Source of the DNA: Aphidius gifuensis
Taxonomy: Eukaryota > Arthropoda > Insecta > Hymenoptera > Braconidae
NCBI RefSeq assembly: GCF_014905175.1
Contig: NC_057791.1
Span: 22,234,537 to 22,298,536 of the forward strand
Length of the DNA: 64,000 bases
Reading direction: 5' to 3'
In this document: positions 47,701-58,340 of the stretch, in pieces
Position numbering within the stretch: the stretch's first letter is position 1
How the letters are laid out: the number at the start of each line of letters is the position of its first letter
Program-made: the position numbers and the translations under genes
Notes under the pieces: model-generated
What the model saw: only the letters and a program-made list of their open reading frames with translations
What the model was told of the DNA's origin: nothing
The model's database searches: none

Positions 47701-50700
47701 TGTTATGTTGGTGTATACCTATATCTTCCATTACCAAAACCGCATGTCTGTCTTGAATATGCGGCTGTCTTTGAAACGGAAGTTTCAAATTCTAACGAAA
47801 CAATGGTGAAACAGAGCCATAAACCTTTATAGCTCTATTCACTCTCAATATACACATAAAAACCCTCTATTTGCCTCTTTTTTTTTTTTTTTTTATTTTT
47901 TAAAAGCATCACACAACAATTTTTTTTTTTTTTTTGCTGTAGAAGAAGAGGAGGATAAATAAAAAAGATAAAAAAAAATTGACTAAATGCATAGTCCTTT
48001 AAATGCATCACGCACGCATATCACATTATGTGGTTATTCTCTTTTGTATGTCTCATTCTTCTTCTCTTTATACATTTTAAATTTGTATTTTTGTAAAATT
48101 TTATTTCAGTAAAAAAAAACATGTAATAAAGCAATACAATGGTGAATGACAAAAAAAAAAAATATATAATAAAAATCGAAAGTCAATCTTCATTCAAATT
48201 TCAATGTATATACAATTTAAATAATATGTGTTTATTTAAATTACAAAAATATATATGAGGACATATGTCAATTGCATGACTTATTATACATCTTCTAGGA
48301 AATGAAAAAATAAAAAAATTAATTTAACAAAATACAAGTATGACAAACTAGGTCTATCTACCGCCTTCTTTTGCCTATATATTATTTTTTTTATTATTAA
48401 ATTCTTTTTTTTTTTTTTTACTGTTCAGACTTTACGGTTGAGCTAAATCTAAAAGTCATAAAAACTAATCGCCTCAAGAAGCCTGCAATTCTCTGACCGA
48501 CCCAATGAAAGAATAATAGGGTCTCGACTCAAAGGTGCGAACCAATCAATTTTCTTTTTCACTGAAATTTTGTATATTATTTTTTTTTACATATCAATAC
48601 TCTTAATTTTGTATTTTCATTTATTTTTATTTATCAATTTTATATTTTTCTTGTAGTAATTAATTTTTTCAACTAATAAATTTGTATTTTCTTTTTTTCA
48701 TTATTTTTTTTTCATCGAGTAATTAATACTAGCTGCAAATTGAATAATATTTTTCACATGTAAATTGATAAAATAAATAAATCAAAATATATTTTATTTA
48801 CCACCCAATGTGTTGGTTATTCGAAAGAAAAAAAAAATCGTTGACAGATGATAATCTTACCCTGGAGGCCAATTTCAAAATTTAATCCGTATCAAATTTA
48901 TATATTTGTCCTTCGAGGGTGGTCACACATATTACAAAAATTTTTGTATTTATTTTTATTTATTGTTTCAGCATGTTTATATTATCATGAGTATAAACAC
49001 TGATATTATTACGTATAGAAAAGTGATTTCTTATTTCATTTGTGGTCCTTTGACAATTGGCAATAGTCAAAAATTTTTTTGTATTTATGTTTGTGTCTCG
49101 ATTGGAGTACAAAGTGAGAACGATTGTCGACATAAATCACCCTACGCCATCCAATATAAATCCGTTAGTCGTGCACTAAGCTAAACCCGACATAAATACG
49201 ACTTAGTCAGCCATACGATTTACGACTAATTGAGAATTATTTGCCGCAATAGGGATTCTTTATATAAAAATTTTTTTTTTTTCTCTTTTTTCATATGTCT
49301 TTTGCTTATCTAAGTAATTCAACCAAATTTTTCGCAGTAATCGTTTGCCATTTGTCGTCGTCACGAATTAAAAAACGAAAAAAAAAATTAAATAATTTAT
49401 ATATATGTAAAGCAATAGTATACAGTAATAGATTTCATTGAAGTCGAAAAAAAAAAAGAAAGTTTTATCAAGGACTATTAAATTTTTAACTTCACTTGCT
49501 CTTCTAGCTGCTTTTTTTTTTAATAAAAAATGAGGAAAGAATAAATTTTCAAATAGTTTTTTTTCTTGTAACCTAAGACATGAGAAAAAAAAAAAAAAAG
49601 AATATATCAGCTACTTCCAGACGTTTTGTGGGTCACTTGAAAACCAGCGGGTGGTTATACATTGGAAAATTTTTGCTTTTTTTTTTTTTTTTGAGTATAA
49701 GTCTATTTGGAGTGTGTGTGTGTTGAAGTGAAGTTTGTTTGTAGATTAAACTGTCACAACATCTTGACCTAAACGCCAGAACAAGCCCTCTTAATTTTCA
49801 GAGGCTGGAAATTCGAGTATCCTCAAGGCTCTTAGCCCTCCCTTATTTGTCGCGCCAAAAATCTCATATATTTTCTTTTTTAAAAAAATAAAAATATATA
49901 ATTATATTGAATTATCTAAAATTAATAAATTTATAAATATTATTAAACTTGATAATTTTCCAAGAATGATAAGAGAGAAAAAAGAGATAATAATTTTCAA
50001 AAAAAAACTAATAAATAAAAAATTAAATATCAAATTAAAAAAAAAAATGAATATAAATTTGATTGATTGGATTTATCTTAAATTGAATTGGCCAAGAAAT
50101 GACCGTCAGAAGATACATCAAAGCGATATAATATTTTATATATATATATTGAAAAAAAAAAAGGAAAAAAAAATTTAAAAAAAAAAAAATACATTTATCC
50201 TGAGCGCGTAAGTATAGAGCATAATAATCAGAAGTAAATTGCCAATACGTGAGGCTACCGTGTGCCAAGAAAGACAGAATGAAAGATAAAAAATTAAAAA
50301 AAAAAAAAAAAACTTGATCTCATATCCAATGAGGGTTATAGTCATCGTTCAATCAAAAAAAAATTTCTTACGATACCGCCAACTTTACTTTCAACCCCAA
50401 AGCCATCTATATATAAAAACAATTTTTTTTTTTTGTTATTTTTATTATTCAGTTTACTGACTACATTATGCCTAATCTAATTTGAATCCCTTGAAATATA
50501 TTCACATAATGGAACACGTATAAAATAATATTACAATTTGATTTTCTCAAGCTGAACAACAATTTATTTCTGATGATTATACCGCGTGTGAACTTCTGAA
50601 TATTTTTATTTGATGATTGTATCAATAAAAATGAAAAATATATTTTTTTATTTATCTAAATAATAATAATGAATTTATAAATAAATATATATTCATTAAC

Positions 50701-53700
50701 TGACACATTGTATTATAATTATATCATAAATACATTCGTGACAACTTTTCATTTCCATTGTTTTTTTATTTTTTTGCTCACTCAATTTTTATTATATTTT
50801 TTAACAAAAAAAAATTAATAGATATTAAATTGCTGTCTCGTTATTATTGTTATTATATACATAAAGTTTTTTTTTTTTATTTTTTTGCCACTTAATATTC
50901 ATCCGTTTGTCTTACATATGGTGTGTCATTGCGCAATGCAAACTGAAAAGAAGTACACTGCTGCAGACGCCGTCGGTCTCTTTAATATATATTTTTACGT
51001 AAAAAATTCAAGAAACCAGTATGAAGTTTTTATTATCATTTATATTTTTTTTTATTAAAGGGTGAATAATGTTCATTTTCAATAACAAGAAAAATAAAAA
51101 AATAAAAAAAAAATGACTTTCTTATGTCGTTACAATTTTTTATATGCAAAAAAAATGAACAAAAAAAAAAGAACAAAATGAAATAAAAAAAAATTGAAAA
51201 TAAGTAAAGAAAAAATTAGTGTTCATATATTGACGTTGACCCGTCGGATGTTGAACAACTTATATACACCAAAGATCCAAGAAATTGTAAAAATAAAATA
51301 CAGTGTTTGTATCACGCTATATGCTAATAAGAACATATGCAGGGCACACAGCTACACGTAATAAATTACTTCTTATGAAAACGTACGTAGGCCTAAAATT
51401 ACACGTGGGTTTTTAAAATTTTTCTTTGATAAATTTTATGATTATTAATATTTTTTTTTGTATTAAAAAAAAAATTTATGTTTATTTGAAAAATGGATAA
51501 ATTTACTTGAATAATTAAATGAAAATTATTTATTGTTTTTTTTTTTGTTGTATGATTAATGTATAATGAAATGAGAAAAAAAAAATCAGATCCAATTTCA
51601 TTTGGTCGATTTAGTGAGGAACAGTTTACACCGTGTTTCATGTGCGCGTCCTCCGGCGTTACCAATTTGGCTTGAACGAGAGTAATTCAGAAGCATAATA
51701 GACTGGTTCGAACAGCTCCAATAATGGCCCCAAAATCCAATAAGAAAAAAAAACAATTTTAAAAATGAAAAAAAAAAAAAAATAAAAAAAAAGTGCTTAC
51801 TGGGACTTTTTGTTAATAACGTTGCGGCAAAAATGGGGATGCTAAAATTTTATTTCAAGGACTAAAACGTGTACCTTTATTTTTTTTTTTATTTAAAAGA
51901 AAATCTAAACTTTGGTTACGCATGATTTTAACAACCGTTGTATAGTCGTTAAAATTTTTAAGCAAAAAAAAAAAAGGTACGAAAAAGGTCAATGTTGTAG
52001 AGTCCGTTTGAAAAATAAATTTCTCTAAAAATCCAAATTTCGAAGGTCGAAAGATAGTAGTAGTAAAAAAAAAAAAAAAAAAACATGTTAAAAGGAAATT
52101 TTTATTTTTCTTTAATGAATTACATAATATCTTCAAAGGACACCTCAAGAATTTTCCGTTAAAACCATGTTAAATAAAAATTTAAAAAGGTGCATTACAG
52201 AAAATTAAATTTTATTACTTTTTTTTTTTTTTTTTTTTCGTTCTTTGGCTTGCCGAAATAGTCGGTCTAGGTATAAACAAGATAATTTTCAAATTTTTTT
52301 TTTAAATCTACAAAGAAAAAAAAGCATAAATAATTTGAAAAAAAAATGTTAAAACTCAATGAAATGAAAAAAAAAAATAATAATAATAAAAGTAGTTGCG
52401 AAGATTTTTAAAATGCATCGATAGTTTTGTTTGTTGGTTAATGCATCAGAGAATATTACTATCAACCAATTAAGTATGTATAGAATTTATACATACACAC
52501 AAAGAATATATACAATTTTCATAATATACCTTGACAATAAAAATTTATTTCAAATTAAAAATTATAAGTTGACACGTACATCATTCTAAAGTCTCTCCCC
52601 ATCATCAATAAAAATTAAAAAAAATAAATTAACCATGATTATCAACAATTTATAATTAATATTTTTTTTGATATTTTACGTTTGTCATATTGACAACAAA
52701 AATAATAACAAGCTAGTATAATCATACTTGTAATTTGACAAGGTACTCTTTAACGCTTACGACATATTACTAAAATAACATACAAACTATACAACAATTT
52801 ACAAATGATAACTCTCTCATCTATTATTAACAACAAATTTTTTGTTTTCATCTAATAATTTAAAACAATTTAATTTTATATTCTTGTTATACAATGTAGC
52901 GTGATTAAGAATTGCCGGAATTAAATGACAAAAAAAAAAAAAAAAAAAATCATAAAAGAAATAATAAAATAATAAGTAATAGTTAAAAAAAAAAAAAAAT
53001 AAAATTGTTGACAATTTAAAAGACAATGTAAGTTATATTTACCTTGACTGTGTTCACCAGCATCGAAGGTTTTGCTTGTCATGTGCAATAGTGCATCAAG
53101 AGGACTTCCTTGACCTGTACTTCTTTTTCCATTTTGACTATTTTGATGATTATGTTGTTGTGATGATGATGATTTACGTTTAAATTGTTGTTGCATTGCT
53201 GGATGATGAATACCATGATGTAAACCATGATGTAATGACGTATGATGTTGTTGTTGTTGTTGTTGATGATGAAGATGTAAATGATGATGATGACCAAGTG
53301 GATCTGGACTACCAGAATCAGATACAGAACTTCTTCCAGATGATGATGAACTACTTAATGGTGGTTCACTCATTGATCCTGACATTGATGCCAGTGACAT
53401 ACCCATTAATGATAAATCTCTTGGTGTTGAATGTGGTGATGTATGATGTATATGATGTTGTTGTTGATGATGGTGATGATGTTGATGTTGCAGCTGATTA
53501 TTATTAATACTATTATGTCTTTGATTGTGTGTTGTTTCAACAGTATCCCATGGACGTACAATTTTATTGTTAGCTTTTGGTCTGTGTGATAATAATTCAC
53601 TAATATCAAATGATTTAACACCACGTTCAACATTTATATCACGTTCTCTATCATCTTTATTATTATCTGATTGTTGTATTGGTGCCATTTTTAATTTTTT

Positions 53701-54363
53701 TAATGGTTTAAAATAATCATCACCACATTTTTTTTTTCTTGAGTTATTGTCATCAGTAGAATTATCATCATCATCATCATTATTGTCATCATCATCATCA
53801 CATAAATTTGTCATTTCACTACGTCTACGTATTCTTCTATTAACATATTCATCATCTCTTGAATATCTTTCATCATCATCATTGTAACTTTTTTGACTAA
53901 GTCTTTCACTACACTCATCTCTTGATAAACAAATTCTTTCATCATCGTCAACGTCATCTTCCTCATCTTCATCATCATCATTATTTTCACCATTATTTAT
54001 ACTATTATTATTAATGTTATTATTATTATTATTATTAGTACTGCTATTATTATTATTACTATGATTAATTTGTTGAGGACTAGTTGAGACAACAAGTGGT
54101 AATGGACTTGGACAACCAACTGATATTTCACCATCATCATCATCATCATCGTCATTGTCATCACGTGTTTCACGTGCACGACCTGGTGAATTTCTTGATG
54201 GTGTCATACGTATTGATGGTGATCCAATACAGCCAATAATTGTACCACTTGATGAGGCTGTTGATGGTGACATTGTATAGCCTTCAGTCATTTCAGTTGT
54301 ACACATACCAATACCAAATTCTGGTAATTGATTATAAATATTACTTATACTCACAAGTGTCAT
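32763..54363 (-). CDS. lb: ladybird (LBX-family homeodomain transcription factor), complete, two coding exons
   Basis: Nuclear homeodomain factor; fly ladybird genes pattern heart and muscle precursors. Exon 1 54363-53043, exon 2 33130-32763; donor CAAG|GTAAATA, acceptor TTACAG|AACAAG; 1,689 nt, 562 residues. ATG 54363 is the first Met after an in-frame TAA (54381-54379). Order: acidic Asp/Glu tracts (68-77, 128-142, 189-200), Asn-rich run (102-128), eh1-like FDISELL (252-258), His/Gln runs (292-307, 358-392), LBX-type SPLDALLHMTSKTFDA (420-435), then across the junction HLNLFNN and the homeodomain (458-517) with AQVITWFQNRRAKLKRD: Trp48, Gln50, Asn51 and the LBX-typical Thr47. The tail contains FLENVQDLGILKKRPLP. 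Exon 1 is long and low-complexity compared with vertebrate LBX. The single gene may correspond to fly lbe plus lbl. Confidence 0.96.
34820..34970. promoter_or_regulatory. Island with two adjacent NK-2-type sites in the lb intron
   Basis: TTAAGTG (34830-34836, exact TYAAGTG) and TCAAGTA (34841-34847, one mismatch) lie 11 bp apart, about one helical turn, in the same orientation at the edge of a GC-richer 150-bp stretch (CTCTCGCGGAGGCGCTGAG). Candidate target of a tinman-class factor. Confidence 0.3.
43136..43160. promoter_or_regulatory. 25-bp near-perfect palindrome in the lb intron
   Basis: TAAAGTGAATG (43136-43146) and CATTCACTTTA (43150-43160) are exact complements around ATC, within a complex island 43080-43330. 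The AGTG/CACT half sites suit a dimeric or paired binding factor. Confidence 0.4.
46800..46920. promoter_or_regulatory. Candidate homeodomain-bound island in the lb intron
   Basis: Complex sequence containing ACATCGATCTAGAAC, the homeodomain core TAATTA (46880-46885) and ATCGATTA (46892-46899) 6 bp further on. This is the type of site combination expected for TAAT-binding homeodomains with PBC/Exd or Cut-like partners. Function inferred only. Confidence 0.25.
49080..49260. promoter_or_regulatory. Candidate regulatory island with repeated CGACATAAAT
   Basis: CGACATAAAT occurs at 49128-49137 and again exactly 60 bp later at 49188-49197, with TTAGT-CGTGC-ACTAA between them and further CGACTTAG / CGACTAAT variants after. 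This repetition stands out from the homopolymer-rich background. Confidence 0.3.
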
Positions 54364-55260
54364 ATAGATATTTTTTTTTTATTTTTCTTTAATTTATTTA
54401 TTTTTTCAACTGGATTAAAATACCGTCGCTTGATTATTCTATATGCATTGTTTATGCTTTTTTTTTTTTTATAAATTTATATTATTAACTTAGTCTAGAT
54501 GTAATTATCGAGTAAACACTTTTTTCAATTTAACACTATTGATCCATATGGAAAAACCGGTATACCCACATTATATACTAAACACATTAACAATTTTTTT
54601 TTTTTTCACTTGTTAATATAAATCATAAATAAATAAAAATTAAATTAAATTATTACAACACCGTGTTTCATGATTAAACGCCAATTAATTAGACATAAAA
54701 AAAAATTGTCATAAAACTAATAATTAATAATGAATATCCTGGTTTTTTTTTTTTTTTTAATTTTCACAATTATTAGACACAATTGATGTCCTTCAACTTC
54801 ACTTGATTAAATATATATCCTCTCGTATAGAAATCACTTGTATTTGTTATTTTAAAATTTGAAAAATAAACTTTATATTATTATTTATAAAAAAAAAAAA
54901 AAATAGAAAAACTCGATGACAATTGAGATAAAATATTGAGCCGGTATTAAATGTATAAAATGTTGACGTAACAGAGAGAAACACACCAGTCTTAGACAGT
55001 GACTAAAAACGGTTTGAACCGATCTCTCGTTTCCAGTCAGTGCAAACGCCTACCCTCGTTCATCCAAGCTATAGCCTTTTGACGGTGGTAAATAAATGGT
55101 ATATCGTAAAAGAGGGGGACACCTGACGGTATACATCAAAGTTATAAATGTGGGTTGCGCTTGTATAAAAGGTGGAGTCTTTATAATCAAGCTCCGCCTG
55201 TTATACAATCAAACAACCAGTACAAACACTCGCAAAATGAGGCTGGTTCAATGGAATTTT
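54364..55260 (-). promoter_or_regulatory. lb 5' UTR and presumed promoter region
   Basis: Sequence immediately upstream of the lb start. It becomes complex at 54940-55260, with a CRE/ATF-like TGACGTAA at 54964-54971. On the opposite strand TATAAAAG lies at about 55164-55171, and could drive divergent transcription. The lb transcription start is probably between 54.9 and 55.1 kb, but no decisive core element was found on the - strand. Confidence 0.35.
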
Positions 55261-58059
55261 TACGAGATGTACTTAACATCTATACCCAACTTTTAAGCAA
55301 AAACCAATTTATGCCACACTATATAGACCAGATGATTTTGTGGATTCAGAAGGCAACAAAATCAAAAAAAAAAGAAATTTGTAAAAGACATAAAATTCAG
55401 GACCTTTACAATCACTTTAAGCTTTATTACCACATTTTTTTTTTTTTATATATATTTGGTTAAAAAATATTCTTTTGATTAAAATTGCCGAGTTTTCGTA
55501 TCGCTAATTCAATTTTTATGTTATTTTATATTTTTATTATAATTTTAAGAGAATAAAAAGGTCTAAAAAAAATTTTGTGTATATTATATTTTGTAAATTT
55601 AATGTACATATAACTAGACCTCCATAGATGATTTAATATTTGAAATGCGATTGCTTGAATGACAAGTGAATTAAGCATAAAAAATGAAAAAAAAAAAAAA
55701 TAATATGAATGTTGATGATACATTCTTGGTTTAAATGGCATTTGTTGAATTATATATATTCAAAGATTTATCATAAAGGTGTGAGCCCTCTGGGAATGTT
55801 ATTGTGATGAAAGATGAGAATGAGAATTAGTTGTACCTGTGACGTGATTGCAACAGCAATAGCCAAAGAAGATCCGCATAAAATATAAAAAATAATATAA
55901 TACTTTTTATTATTTATTTTTTATATATATTTTTTTTTTCTCTTCATTTTAGAGTCCTTTTAGCTTCAATTTAGCGCGATGGAGATCGTAGTTTTTTAAT
56001 GCCACCCGTCGGCATTCTCTATCCTAATACAAAGATTTTATATTTATCTCACTTTTTCTACCTTAATATTAATCGTATCTTTCTCATTCTTTTCAAGCAA
56101 ATTATTATGATACCCCAGCCACTGAATTCGTCGGCTTCTCTTTGATCTTAACAGTGCTTGCCGTTTAGCATCTTTCTCAGCTGATATATATATTTTTTTT
56201 TTTTTTTGGTTTTTCAAATGAAACATACATATATAAACCTTGTAAATATCAAATTTGATGACTCTAAATAATATATGTAAAAATCATCTACATATGTGTT
56301 GAATGAACAGATAAACTAACCCACCAATCAGTTTATAATTTTTTTTTTTTTCTTAATTATATTTCACAATTAAAAAAGCACAAAAATTGTTTTTTTTTTG
56401 GCTTGTTTTAAATTTTATTTTAATGTTTAAATGTAAAATATAATTCAAAGTATTAAATGGTAAATTTAAATTCAAGAGAAACTCACAATTGATGACGTTT
56501 TATATAAAAAATTTCTAATAATTTATTATTAGGTGTGATTGTGTATTTATTTATTTTTTTTTGAATTATAAAATGACATAAGTAGAACAAGATAAAAAAA
56601 AAAAAAAATTAATATATATTTGCTTTGTATTTAGATGTGTAATTTATACGTGCATATAAATAGAATATTTTAAATGATATTTATAAAAAATATTAACAAC
56701 GACACAATGAACTTTCTATATGAAAAAAAAAAATAAATAAAAAACTATTAAATGTAGCTATGATCAAAGAGCTCAGTCGATGAATATAATTGGCCTTACT
56801 TACAATTGTCGGATATTACGTAATCCAGATATAGTTTTATGTATGAAAGTGTGTATAAAGTTGATGACGGCTTGCTAATGATTCAGCTAATGACTTGGTA
56901 TACTGCATACTGCATTACTGCTGTCCCATGTATTTAATACGCACACTTATATTTAATGCATACTCTCCTTATCGTAATTTTTTTTTTATTTTTTTATTTC
57001 ATTCGTCTTGAACATTGTATAAAAGGCACTCGGTACATGTGTATATTTATCCATAATTGACGAGAACGCGTCACGCAAAGACCCACTATCTTGAATTTCA
57101 GTGATTGTGTACATGTGTGTTTCGATGAGTGTGTGTGTAAATAATGTTGAGGATGAAAAAAAAAGCATAAAAAAATGTTATAATAAAAGAGTATTAAGTA
57201 TGTATGATTATTGTGTAGACTAAATAATAGTTATGGCTTTGTTCAAGTGGTTTTATAAATCCTAGAAACTTGTCAAATTTTGGGGGTTGGTTTTTTGATC
57301 ATATGACACATGATAGGTGGTCATCAGTTTATCTATTGATGCAGTCAAAGTCACTGATCTTAATCAAGTATTAATTATTTATATTTATAAATATTTTTAT
57401 TTTTTATTTATTTATTTATTTATTCACAGTCCCAACAGATTACTCCAGGTACTCAACAGGGTATGCTGATATACAGTTTTGTAACAATAATTATTACATA
57501 TTGATATTAATTAAGTTATTTATTATTTTATTTATTATTAAATTTTGTTTATATATTTTAAATTTACTTATGTTTATTTTCATTAATATCCATTAAAAGT
57601 GAATATTATAATTTTTTTTTTCTTCAATTTTAATACAATAAAATTGGAAAATTAAAAATCTTTTAAAATTTTTGGTTCAAAGAATAATAATTTGTCAACT
57701 GAATTAATTTTTTCTATTGATTTGGTGAATTTTAATTGATAAAATTTTATAAATTTAATTAATTTATCGTTAAAAATTATTATGACATTTATTTAAAAAA
57801 TAAACTATTACATAGAAATTAATTTTTTTTTTGTCGTAATTTTTTGATAAAAAAAAAATTACCATGACATAATTTGACAAAATAAATTAAACAAAACATT
57901 AATTTAAAATGAAAAAAAAAAAACATAATTTCAAGGTTTATTTGTATAACCCTTTAACTAAAAATTAATTTTAGAATTTTTTAAAAAAAAGAGCCATACA
58001 ATTTTTTTGACAATGTGTTAACAAAAAAAATTTGATATATCAAAAATTAAATTCCCTCG

Positions 58060-58340
58060 TTTCCATGGCATCCCTTGTGTAAGTTTAACCCTCTTTTGGC
58101 TTTTGCTTACGAGCCTTGACAGCTTCAAGTCTCGTTCTTTCTCTCTCATACATATGAATACACCCATACATATGAATTCTCAATTTGCTAAAAGAGCTTT
58201 AGGGGAGAATCACTGAGTGAACGTGAATCTCAAGGTAACTCCGCCTCTTGATGTTTCTCATTGGCTAAATATTTTCCCGCCTCCAATTTGATTTAGCTCT
58301 CTTTCTACAACGAGCAATTTATGTTTCTGTGATTTTTCGT
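58060..58340. promoter_or_regulatory. Promoter-like patch with E2F and CCAAT motifs
   Basis: TTTTCCCGCC (58272-58281, an E2F-type core) flanked by ATTGG (58259-58263) and CCAAT (58283-58287), in a less AT-rich 280-bp stretch containing CATACATATGAAT twice. No open frame of interest follows on either strand, so an enhancer or noncoding-RNA promoter is equally possible. Confidence 0.25.

Larger units (their letters stand above)
33131..53041 (-). other. lb intron, 19.9 kb, noncoding with candidate regulatory islands
   Basis: No nested gene supported on either strand. Islands of complex, less AT-rich sequence: 33720-33960, 34550-34640, 34820-34970, 36060-36380, 38000-38170, 38640-38720, 42030-42180, 42550-42600, 42770-42910, 43080-43330, 44020-44180, 45160-45380, 45750-45830, 46800-46920, 46980-47075, 48430-48560, 49080-49260, 49740-49850, 50920-50990 and 51590-51740. 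The intervening sequence is largely homopolymer-rich. All open frames inside (for example 36068-36388, 41911-42240, 44165-44503, 45028-45351) lack recognisable domains. Long introns packed with enhancers are usual for developmental homeobox genes. Confidence 0.6.

Noticed and set aside
51700..51715. GGTTCGAAC resembling a tRNA B box
   Set aside because: No A box or cloverleaf can be formed around it; the same holds for GGTTCGA at 45308 and 59006.
33131..53041. Possibility that the two lb pieces are separate genes (lbe and lbl)
   Set aside because: Exon 1 lacks any homeodomain and ends in a donor whose phase matches the acceptor of exon 2; the motif order fits one LBX protein.
53196..53507. 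Open frame opposite lb exon 1 (+ strand, 103 codons), and other frames antisense or frame-shifted to that exon
   Set aside because: Its V/D/M-rich translation is the mirror of the CAT/CAA triplet runs of lb; the lb frame has the conserved motifs and correct splice sites.
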